DNA from: JADHUC01 sp964617665
Lineage (GTDB): Bacteria > Planctomycetota > Planctomycetia > Pirellulales > Pirellulaceae
Length of the DNA stretch: 33,120 nucleotides
Assembly (NCBI GenBank): GCA_964617665.1
Contig: CAZUAH010000094.1
Span: 1-33,120, forward strand
Direction of reading: 5' to 3'
A program made the position numbers and the translations under genes. Below are positions 1 through 6,149 of the stretch, one piece after another. The notes beneath the pieces are model-generated. The model worked only from the letters and a program-made list of their open reading frames with translations, was not told the DNA's origin and did not search any database. The first letter of the stretch is position 1. Each line of letters opens with the position of its first letter.

Positions 1-2
1 GC

Positions 3-191
3 GAGTTCTTCATGTCGGTCTTGATCCACGATCCCGATGGCACGGGGATTCGCGATCTGGGCGACGCGGCAGTGCTCTGGCCCACGGACGAGGATGCGAA
101 TGCATGGAGCCGTTGGCAAGGTGCCTGCTGGGGCGACAAACCCGTACGGGGCAACAAGATCCGCTCGGGCTTCTGCACTTCGAAATACTAG
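3..191 (+). CDS. C-terminal end of an unidentified protein (5' end outside window)
   Basis: The reading frame is open from the window edge to a TAG at 189-191, giving 62 residues (starting EFFMSVLIHDPDGTG, ending GFCTSKY). It is soluble in character, rich in Asp, Gly and Trp, with a DPDGTG turn that could be a metal-binding or carbohydrate-binding loop. I do not recognise the family with confidence; the FFMSVLIHDPDG stretch loosely recalls the DxDG loops of CBM9-like beta-sandwich domains, but this is only a resemblance. The stop is followed by about 50 bases and then a 30-bp inverted repeat that could serve as its terminator. Confidence 0.55.
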   Translation, partial: EFFMSVLIHDPDGTGIRDLGDAAVLWPTDEDANAWSRWQGACWGDKPVRGNKIRSGFCTSKY

Positions 192-243
192 GTCCCTTTG
201 GGTCACAAAAAACTACCATTGTCAACGAGAGTATGGTTTACTG

Positions 244-321
244 TCGTTTGACCGCGACCCAACGGGGAGCGCGTCGGGCGACGCCAACTCCCGCGCTCCC
301 CGTTGGGTCGCGGTTAAACGA
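244..321. repeat. 30-bp near-perfect inverted repeat, long hairpin
   Basis: The left arm at 244-273 and right arm at 292-321 are reverse complements at 29 of 30 positions; the single difference is a G-T pair that would be a G-U wobble in RNA. The loop of 18 bases contains a smaller competing hairpin, GCGTCG-GG-CGACGC at 271-284. No run of T follows, so it is not a textbook Rho-independent terminator. It lies between the end of the partial gene and the FIST gene, and may act as a terminator or mRNA stabiliser, or be one copy of a dispersed palindromic repeat. Confidence 0.85.
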
Positions 322-368
322 AGATTGGTCACCACGGGAAACGAGAACTGTTTAAGGAGACTTCAACC

Positions 369-1442
369 ATGAAACGCAGCCCCACTCATCCAATTCTGTG
401 GGCGTCACTGGCAGTATTTCTGGTCTTGCCGTGTCTAACCGTGGGAACATCAATTGGTGCGGACGCATGGTGCAGTCCGCCCGCCGGTGGCGAAGACGGA
501 GCGATAGTCGTCAAGATCGTCATGGTCGAGGACGAAGACGAAGAACCGACGGCTGCCGGCGAAGCTGCTGCGAAGAAACTGATGGCTGCAATGGGCGACA
601 CTCCGTTGACGGCCGTGATGCTATCGGAGTGTTTCGAGGACCTAGAGTACAAACAAGAGATGCTCGACGGTGTCTGCTCGGTGATTCCCAAGGAAAAGGT
701 GTTTGGCGAGTCGACCTACGGCTCTTTCAGCCAGGACGGTTGCACCGACTTTGATTCGGTCTGTCTGATGGGGATCGGCGGCAAAGGCATCTCGGTCGCA
801 GCGACGCTGGTTAAGGAGATGGGTGTTGCCAAATTGACGTTCGAGGAAAGCGAAGATCTGATCACCGAACGGCTTCACGCGGCCGGTGCCAAACTAGCGA
901 ATAAACTGCGCCGGACCGATCAGGATCGCTTGCTAATCCTGTTGGCGGACGCCCACGCGCCAAAGAACCAATGCCTAGTCGAGGGCATCCAGAAGGTCGT
1001 CGGCGGCAAATTCCCAATCACTGGCGGTTGCGCCAACAAAAACGCGGGACAGACCTTTGTCTATTTCCAAGGTAAACCGTACCGCGACGGTGCCGTAGCG
1101 TTGATGCTATCCGGCGATTTCCGCTTTGGGATGTCCGGACGCAAAGCCATGGACAACGACCAGGTAATCTCGTCGGCCCAAGACGGTGCAGCCAAAGCGT
1201 TGGCCAATCTTGACGGCAAGCCTTTGGCCGCAATGGCCTTCAATTGCGCCGGCCGTCGCGGCAAATTGCGCCGTCCCGTGGATGAATTGGCGGCGATCCA
1301 AGCTGCACTCGGCAAGGAACTGCCACTGTTCGGCTGCTATTGTGCCGGCGAGATGGGCCCGGTCGACGCGGAAGAGAAAGACCCGAACGTATTGAGCGGC
1401 GGTAGCGGCTGGCACGTCATGTTCACGGTGATCGGTCGCTGA
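369..1442 (+). CDS. Exported FIST-domain protein
   Basis: This 357-residue protein starts at an ATG with a strong AAGGAG ribosome binding site at 354-359. Residues 1 to about 31 form a signal peptide: basic MKR, a hydrophobic stretch at 9-27, and a probable cleavage after IGA. The mature part has the FIST (about 60-230) and FIST_C (about 235-350) layout: an early SECFED region, a central PITGGCANK segment, and near the end the FIST_C hallmark FGCYCAGEMGP. FIST domains are thought to be small-ligand (possibly amino-acid) sensors and are usually cytoplasmic or fused to signalling modules; a stand-alone exported copy is less usual. It seems to be transcribed alone. The ligand cannot be read from the sequence. 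Confidence 0.85.
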   Translation: MKRSPTHPILWASLAVFLVLPCLTVGTSIGADAWCSPPAGGEDGAIVVKIVMVEDEDEEPTAAGEAAAKKLMAAMGDTPLTAVMLSECFEDLEYKQEMLDGVCSVIPKEKVFGESTYGSFSQDGCTDFDSVCLMGIGGKGISVAATLVKEMGVAKLTFEESEDLITERLHAAGAKLANKLRRTDQDRLLILLADAHAPKNQCLVEGIQKVVGGKFPITGGCANKNAGQTFVYFQGKPYRDGAVALMLSGDFRFGMSGRKAMDNDQVISSAQDGAAKALANLDGKPLAAMAFNCAGRRGKLRRPVDELAAIQAALGKELPLFGCYCAGEMGPVDAEEKDPNVLSGGSGWHVMFTVIGR

Positions 1443-2010
1443 TCGTTGATTGGCAGCCAATGAATAGACCGCCTGCAACACACAAGTCCACTTCGATAAT
1501 GGTGAGTCCTGGCCGCGAATCTGACAACCGGAATACCGCCCAATCATACGAAGTTCATCAAGTCTTCACCAAAGTTGAAGATCGCGTTAATTTTTCGCAC
1601 CAAGTGATCGACGAAGGCGCGCATTCTCGCGTTTTCTTGCGGACGGGCTTGCGTACCAAAAGATTTACGGCGCCGGCCTATTGCATGTCCAGGATAGGGC
1701 TCTTAGGTTGACGGTACGCCGCAACGCTAGCTGACATTCACTCAGAAACACCTTGGTGGAAAACCATGACGACGAAAGGGGGCGTGACGGATCAACGCTG
1801 CCGTATGGAGACAGAGTCAATCGCGGCAGACCTCTATTGCGAGCTTCTCACTTCGCGCCGCACGTTGTCGCGTTCCGACGACGAGGCTCTGAGGATTCGC
1901 GGTCTGTGGGCCCCGGAGATCGGCATTCGGTATGTCGTCGAAGACAGCACGTTGCAGAGACACGCGTCTTCCGCGCCTCTCGTGACGGCAAAGCAGTCTC
2001 CCGAGGAGTT
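1443..2010. other. Intergenic stretch without a convincing gene
   Basis: This 568-base interval separates the FIST gene from csrA, which is read towards it. Open frames exist on both strands but show low-complexity, Arg-rich or stop-rich composition and no good ribosome binding site. The longest plausible one (1766-2077, plus strand, 103 residues starting MTTKGG) runs into the 3' end of csrA on the opposite strand and resembles nothing I know. A short LysR-like fragment is described separately at 1544-1702. Confidence 0.5.
1544..1702 (-). pseudogene. Possible decayed LysR-type regulator C-terminal fragment
   Basis: On the minus strand a 52-codon open stretch ends at a TGA (1544-1546) and is bounded upstream by a TAA (1703-1705). 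It encodes a segment containing RPQENARMRAFVDHLVRKI, which resembles the C-terminal end of LysR-family regulators, where a PxNxRxRAFxDxL pattern is usual. The rest of a regulator, including the helix-turn-helix, is missing, and no start codon with a ribosome binding site is visible. This is a weak call based on one short motif; it could be chance. Confidence 0.2.
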
Positions 2011-2217
2011 CTATTCCTTGCCGGCCAACGCCAGACCGCGCGCCGGCGTCGATTCGAAGCCGGTAAGAGCATCGTAGATCTCGCGACGGTGGATAGGCGT
2101 TTCCTTTGGCGCCTCGAACGCCAAGTGGACCTGATTACGTCGGATCTTGATCACAGTGACGACGATGTCGTCGCTGATCACAATGCTTTCGCGTTGTCGC
2201 CTGGATAAGACAAGCAT
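2011..2217 (-). CDS. csrA: Carbon storage regulator CsrA
   Basis: CsrA is a small homodimeric RNA-binding protein that binds GGA motifs in 5' leaders and represses or stabilises mRNAs. The 68-residue product begins with the family signature MLVLSRRQRESIVI, continues with VVTVIKIRRNQVHLAFEAP and has the RNA-contacting segment PIHRREIY; the Arg in the HR pair corresponds to the key C-terminal Arg of the family. The frame extends 12 codons further upstream to an ATG at 2253, but the MLVLSR start is nearly invariant in CsrA, so 2217 is chosen. A good AAGGAG lies about 20 bases upstream, which is long spacing. It stands alone, with no flagellar gene next to it. Confidence 0.93.
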   Translation of the reverse strand: MLVLSRRQRESIVISDDIVVTVIKIRRNQVHLAFEAPKETPIHRREIYDALTGFESTPARGLALAGKE

Positions 2218-2641
2218 GGCGTTGGTTCCAGCTAGCGTCTCCTTCTGAAACATGGTATAGGAACAAACAAGACTTGTGGCTTGACTCGCCCGGATTAGAG
2301 CCCCGCGACACTAAGAACACGCAAAGGGAAGGTGAGTATCTCGTAAATCTTGTGTTAAGCCTGACGTGGTCGGAGACGAAACCCGACGACAGGATGCCCC
2401 CACGATCTACGTGCAGATTGACACTATTCGTGGTAGACTCGGCGATCGTCCGAGCCTGATCGAGACGCATCCCGGCGTGGTGGATCCCTTTTTCAGGGAC
2501 AACTCCGTTTGCCTGACGAGACCAGCGTGGATGGCTCGTCGCGCTGCGATTGCCGGCAGTGGACGTCTTTGCCTTGGACTGCGAAGGAATCCGCCGACAT
2601 CGCAGCATTGACGACTTTCAATTCGTGTGGGGTCCCCTGCA
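2218..2641. other. Divergent intergenic region between csrA and the response regulator
   Basis: These 424 bases should hold the promoters of csrA (leftward) and the response regulator gene (rightward). Open frames here are short or Arg/Pro-rich, overlap each other on both strands and lack ribosome binding sites. I see no tRNA, hairpin terminator or clear sigma-70 hexamer pair. Confidence 0.5.
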
Positions 2642-3334
2642 ATGTTCAAGATCTTGATTATCGAGGACGATCGTTCCCTGGCTGATGTGCTGGCTTACAA
2701 TTTGCGGCAAGTAGGTTATCAGGTCTCCACGGCGTATGACGGGTTGGACGGCCTGACGCAGGCGCAGTCGAGCCCTCCGGATCTTATTCTGCTGGACCTA
2801 ATGCTACCAGTGATGGACGGTCTAGAGATTTGCCGTCACTTGCGAAACGATCCGGCAACACGCGACGTATTCATTCTGATGTTGACGGCCAAGGCCGATG
2901 AGTCAGACCAGTTAGTTGGGTTTTCGTTAGGTGCCGACGACTATGTCCCCAAGCCCTTTAGCGTGAAGGTGCTGATGGGAAGAATCAAGGCGATCGAACG
3001 GCGTCGCCGTGGTTCACGCGAGAGTGATCCGGATACGGTCTCCAAGGCGGGCATCACCGTGGATCGCCGCCGCCACGAGGTGCAAGTAGGAGATTGCCCG
3101 TTGAACGTGACTCTCTGCGAGTTTCGCTTGCTGGACGCCCTGATCCGTCAGGCGGGGCGCGCGTTTCAACGATCCGAACTCATCGACTACGCCATGGGAG
3201 ACGGATCAATCGTCCAGGAACGCACGATCGACGTGCACATACGCGCCCTGCGAAGCAAGCTCGGCGAACGAGCGGGTGTAATCCAGACCGTTCGCGGCGT
3301 GGGGTATCGATTCCGCGAACCAGACGATGAGTGA
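2642..3334 (+). CDS. OmpR/PhoB-family response regulator (orphan)
   Basis: A DNA-binding response regulator of 230 residues. The receiver domain (about 2-120) has the acidic pair D9/D10, phosphoacceptor D52 in LILLDLMLPVMDG, T81 and K103 in DYVPKPF, so it should be phosphorylatable. A winged-helix Trans_reg_C domain (about 135-228) ends with VRGVGYRF. The frame also has a GTG at 2627, but the ATG at 2642 gives the standard MFKILIIEDD start. No histidine kinase follows; within 100 bases the sequence changes to an unrelated gene fragment on the other strand, suggesting its partner was deleted. Targets are unknown. Confidence 0.92.
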   Translation: MFKILIIEDDRSLADVLAYNLRQVGYQVSTAYDGLDGLTQAQSSPPDLILLDLMLPVMDGLEICRHLRNDPATRDVFILMLTAKADESDQLVGFSLGADDYVPKPFSVKVLMGRIKAIERRRRGSRESDPDTVSKAGITVDRRRHEVQVGDCPLNVTLCEFRLLDALIRQAGRAFQRSELIDYAMGDGSIVQERTIDVHIRALRSKLGERAGVIQTVRGVGYRFREPDDE

Positions 3335-3422
3335 CAGAGCAAATCGACATCGCCCGATCGACGCGCCGGACAAGATGGCGATGGTAGGCGGAGCAGGAAC
3401 AACCGTCGCTGCGATGCGTTGA
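3327..3422 (+). pseudogene. Possible stub of the lost partner gene of the response regulator
   Basis: An ATG at 3327 overlaps the response regulator stop by the classic ATGAGTGA coupling arrangement and opens a 31-codon frame (start MSDRANRHRP) ending at TGA 3420-3422. Response regulators of this type are commonly followed by an overlapping histidine kinase gene, and this could be its first few codons before a deletion joint. There is no kinase motif in such a short piece, so the call rests on position only. Confidence 0.25.
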
Positions 3423-3427
3423 CGTAC

Positions 3428-3688
3428 GGTCAGATGTCGCAGAGGTAGTGGCAGGTGCGGCCGCAATGCGGCCCAGACCGATGCGTCCATGAGACCGCTG
3501 TCCTCGGATTGCTCGCGGACGCCTTTCCAAGGGCACATGACACACGCCAAGTCGCAAGCGAAAGAGGTTTCGACCTGCCAGAGCCGCCACAGCCGAGCCT
3601 CGGCAGGTTTTGTGCCTTGGCCTTCTGCCAGCACACCATCGCGAATGAGGCTCTTGAGGCCGTGTCTACCCATGTTGCCCCCGCTCAT
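3428..3688 (-). pseudogene. Truncated radical SAM protein, N-terminal fragment
   Basis: The minus-strand frame from ATG 3688 (or ATG 3673) encodes a recognisable radical SAM N-terminus: a WQVETSFACDLACVMCPW segment with the CxxxCxxC iron-sulfur motif (C45, C49, C52 counted from the first Met), followed by a DxSVWxALRPHLP helix typical of SPASM-type radical SAM proteins. Similarity stops at about residue 87 (LRHLT), just where such proteins continue with the TGGGEP motif. The frame stays open but is then low-quality sequence antisense to the response regulator gene. The barrel core and C-terminal half are absent, so it cannot be a working enzyme. The break lies next to the end of the response regulator stub, consistent with one deletion or recombination joint at about 3420-3430. 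Confidence 0.65.
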
Positions 3689-3737
3689 ATAAACTGCGAC
3701 TTATACTGAAGTTCCAATCTCTTGTGAGGAGTGCAAC

Positions 3738-4517
3738 ATGACAACACGGACACTCTCGTATGGGCTTGTCTTTCTGGTACTGATCTTTCTGTGGGCGGCA
3801 TCGATCGATGCGCGAGAGGAGGGCGATGATCAGGCCAAAGGCAGCCGTGTTCCAGGCAGTCGGCTTCCCGAGCGGGGTACCGTCGTGACTGACGAGACTC
3901 GTGGAGAGGTCATTCTGTCGGCTCAAATACGGTTTCCCGAAGACAAGCCGTGTATCAATGAATATGGCAAGCGAGTGCAGGCTTTCGCTGGCTGCTCGAA
4001 GGCAGCGGGTGGTGACGCAAAAATGGCCGGCTATTTTGTGTTCCTTGTCGACGTGGAAACGGAGAGAGTATACGAGGCTCTGGTCAAGGTTGGATGCCGC
4101 TCCAGTGTGCACTACAGCATTCAAGAAGGCCGCAAACGCGTCGGGCTAAGCAAAGAGACTCGACCGGAAGACTACTTGCAGGGCGATCCCGTTGTGCTGT
4201 CCGTGTTCTGGCGGAATAAGCAGGGACGGTGGATCGAGAAGGCGTACGAGGACTTTGTTACCGAATCGGTTGCTGTGGATGGCCAGAGCATCGAGAAGCC
4301 CCGGACGCCCCATTTTGTGTTTCATGGGAGTGGGGCGATATACAAATCTGGTACGGGCTGCATCGCGTGTCCTTGTGACTGTCCAGGCGGAATCATCGCC
4401 GACAACCGATTCCCCGTATACGATCCAAAACCAAGCGTTCGCTTCGACATGTCGAAGGCCCCACCACCTGGGACCCAGGTCTACGTTCGGATCCGGCCTA
4501 TCTCGTCGCGGCCGTAG
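3738..4517 (+). CDS. Exported YdjY-domain protein with a Cys cluster
   Basis: This 259-residue protein starts at an ATG preceded by GAGGAG (about 3725-3730). A signal peptide covers residues 1-25 (hydrophobic YGLVFLVLIFLWAAS, cleavage near IDA-RE). The mature part matches the YdjY-like domain common in planctomycetes: a VYEALVKVG segment, a beta-rich middle with VLSVFWRNKQGRW, and PHFVFHGSG near the end. After this comes an unusual GTGCIACPCDCPGG stretch with four closely spaced Cys, which could bind a metal or form disulfides. The function of YdjY domains is not known. It appears monocistronic; the upstream neighbour is a gene fragment on the other strand. Confidence 0.7.
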   Translation: MTTRTLSYGLVFLVLIFLWAASIDAREEGDDQAKGSRVPGSRLPERGTVVTDETRGEVILSAQIRFPEDKPCINEYGKRVQAFAGCSKAAGGDAKMAGYFVFLVDVETERVYEALVKVGCRSSVHYSIQEGRKRVGLSKETRPEDYLQGDPVVLSVFWRNKQGRWIEKAYEDFVTESVAVDGQSIEKPRTPHFVFHGSGAIYKSGTGCIACPCDCPGGIIADNRFPVYDPKPSVRFDMSKAPPPGTQVYVRIRPISSRP

Positions 4518-4630
4518 CGAGTCAGCGTAACCGCCACGTCTGATCTCCTCGAAGGCCAAAGCTGCGCATCGTCTAAACTGGCTAGACCGCGCATGCGGCA
4601 TTCGTGCCCTGCAAGAAGGAGAAGGAAACG

Positions 4631-5251
4631 TTGTACATCTCACGTTCCACATGTTGCTCGGCTCTCGCAGTGATAACAAGCGTTGGGCTCGGCTTCGATG
4701 TAGCCGCTCAGACGCGAGTGCTGAAGCATCACGAAGACAACGTCTACTCATTCAGTTTCGCGGCCGATGGTCGATCAATGGCCAGCGCATCCGGTGACAA
4801 CACGGCAGTGATTTGGGACCTGCCGAAGGAGCAGGCGAGATACACATTGCCACACGGAGGGCCGGTCTATTCAGCCGCGTTCAGTCCGGATGGGCAGCGA
4901 CTGGCTACGGGTAGCGGAGACGGCCGTGTGAGCCTTTGGGCCGCCAGGAACGGTAAAGAGATCCAACGGGAAAAGAAACACGGCGACGCCGTCTACTGCC
5001 TGGCGTTCTCCCCAGATGGGAAACGACTGGCGACGGCTGGTGGCAACGGCGACGGTGGCGATACTGTCTGCCGGCTGTGGGACACGTCAAACCTGCACTT
5101 CCTTCGGCACGTCTTGTATTCCCGTCACTGTAATGCGTCCCCTTTCGCGCGCGCCCCGTGCTTCATACACTTAGGAACGAATTCCAAGCAACAGGCCGTC
5201 CGTCGACGACACCAACGCACGTCGCTTCGCCGCATAACACTTGCTCCATGA
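4631..5251 (+). pseudogene. WD40-repeat protein remnant with three blades
   Basis: A TTG start at 4631 lies 9 bases after AAGGAG (4616-4621) and gives a signal-peptide-like N-terminus (YISRSTCCSALAVITSV). Three WD40 repeats follow, with the markers FAADGRSMASASGD...VIWD, FSPDGQRLATGSGDG...LW and FSPDGKRLATAGGN...CRLWD. A beta-propeller normally needs about seven blades; here, after the third (near 5095), the sequence turns into an Arg/Ser-rich tail without WD40 character. The frame ends in an ATGA overlap with the next gene, which may be chance. It is probably a truncated gene, though a short exported WD40 protein that assembles as an oligomer is possible. Confidence 0.6.
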
Positions 5252-6087
5252 TACAGAACTTGCCAGTTCAGAAACTCGTTCACCAAGGCCTGACGATCGA
5301 GGGCTATTCGCGCGCCGCGGTGCAGACCTACTGGCGCGTGCCCGAGTTGAAACTGGGCTTTGACCTTGGCGCCCAACCGTGGGACTTCATGGGGACGTCG
5401 ACGTGGTTCGTCACGCACACACACCTGGATCACGTGGCGGCTCTGCCTGTCTATGTCGCGCGCCGTCGCATGATGAAGATGGATCCGCCAACGATCTATC
5501 TTCCCGAGCACGCCGTGTCAGCGGTCGAGCAATTGCTCCGGGCCTTGAGCCGCCTTGATCGCGGACGGTTGCCTTGCCAATTGATCCCCGTCGTGGCCGG
5601 TGACGAGATCGAGCTTTCCAGAGAGTTGGTCGTTAGCGCATGTCCTACGCGTCACACTGTGCCGTCGTTGGGCTACTTGGTTTGGGATCGTCGCAAGAAG
5701 CTGAAGCCCGAATACCGTGATCTTGCAGGCGAACAGATTCGCGATTTGCGTCTGTCCGGCGTCGAGGTGACGGAGGAACACCGCACGCCGTTGCTGGGAT
5801 ATCTTGGCGATAGCGATCCGCGCGGGCTGGACAACTGCCCCGAGATGTACGAGGCAAAGGTCCTGATCGCTGAGATGACGTTTGTCGCTCCAGGCCACCG
5901 CAAGGAAAAAATCCACAAGCACGGACACATGCACTTGGACGACTTCGTGGAACGGCGCGATCGCTTTAAGAACGATCGCATCATAGCGTCCCATTTCAGC
6001 ACCCGCTACAGCGACAAGCAGATTCGCGTGATCGTTGAAAAGGCTTTTCCAGACATGCTGGATGGGCGACTGTACTTGTGGCTGTGA
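5248..6087 (+). CDS. Metallo-beta-lactamase RNase Z, similar to short plant-type tRNase Z
   Basis: RNase Z removes the 3' trailer of tRNA precursors with a two-zinc active site. The 279-residue protein has the metal motif THTHLDH (H57, H59, D61, H62), a YLGDSDP metal-bridging Asp, a HKHGHMHLDD histidine cluster and the SHFSTRY motif near the end. Its order of segments (VARRRMMKMDPPTIYLP, GYLVWDRRKKLKPEY, LSGVEVTE) is like that of the short tRNase Z enzymes of plants as I remember them, more than E. coli-type RNase Z. ATG 5248 is chosen because the frame upstream lacks family features; no ribosome binding site is visible, but the ATG overlaps the preceding stop, so coupling is possible. A different nuclease of the same fold cannot be excluded. 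Confidence 0.8.
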   Translation: MIQNLPVQKLVHQGLTIEGYSRAAVQTYWRVPELKLGFDLGAQPWDFMGTSTWFVTHTHLDHVAALPVYVARRRMMKMDPPTIYLPEHAVSAVEQLLRALSRLDRGRLPCQLIPVVAGDEIELSRELVVSACPTRHTVPSLGYLVWDRRKKLKPEYRDLAGEQIRDLRLSGVEVTEEHRTPLLGYLGDSDPRGLDNCPEMYEAKVLIAEMTFVAPGHRKEKIHKHGHMHLDDFVERRDRFKNDRIIASHFSTRYSDKQIRVIVEKAFPDMLDGRLYLWL

Positions 6088-6149
6088 CGCGAATGTGCTC
6101 GACGCAATTGCGTGCAGAGTAGATGCATCACGTCGTCGCGGCTGATCGA

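Noticed and set aside
1766..2077. 103-residue protein on the plus strand near csrA
   Set aside because: Only a weak GGTGGA precedes the ATG, composition is not convincing and the 3' part overlaps csrA antisense; no family resemblance.
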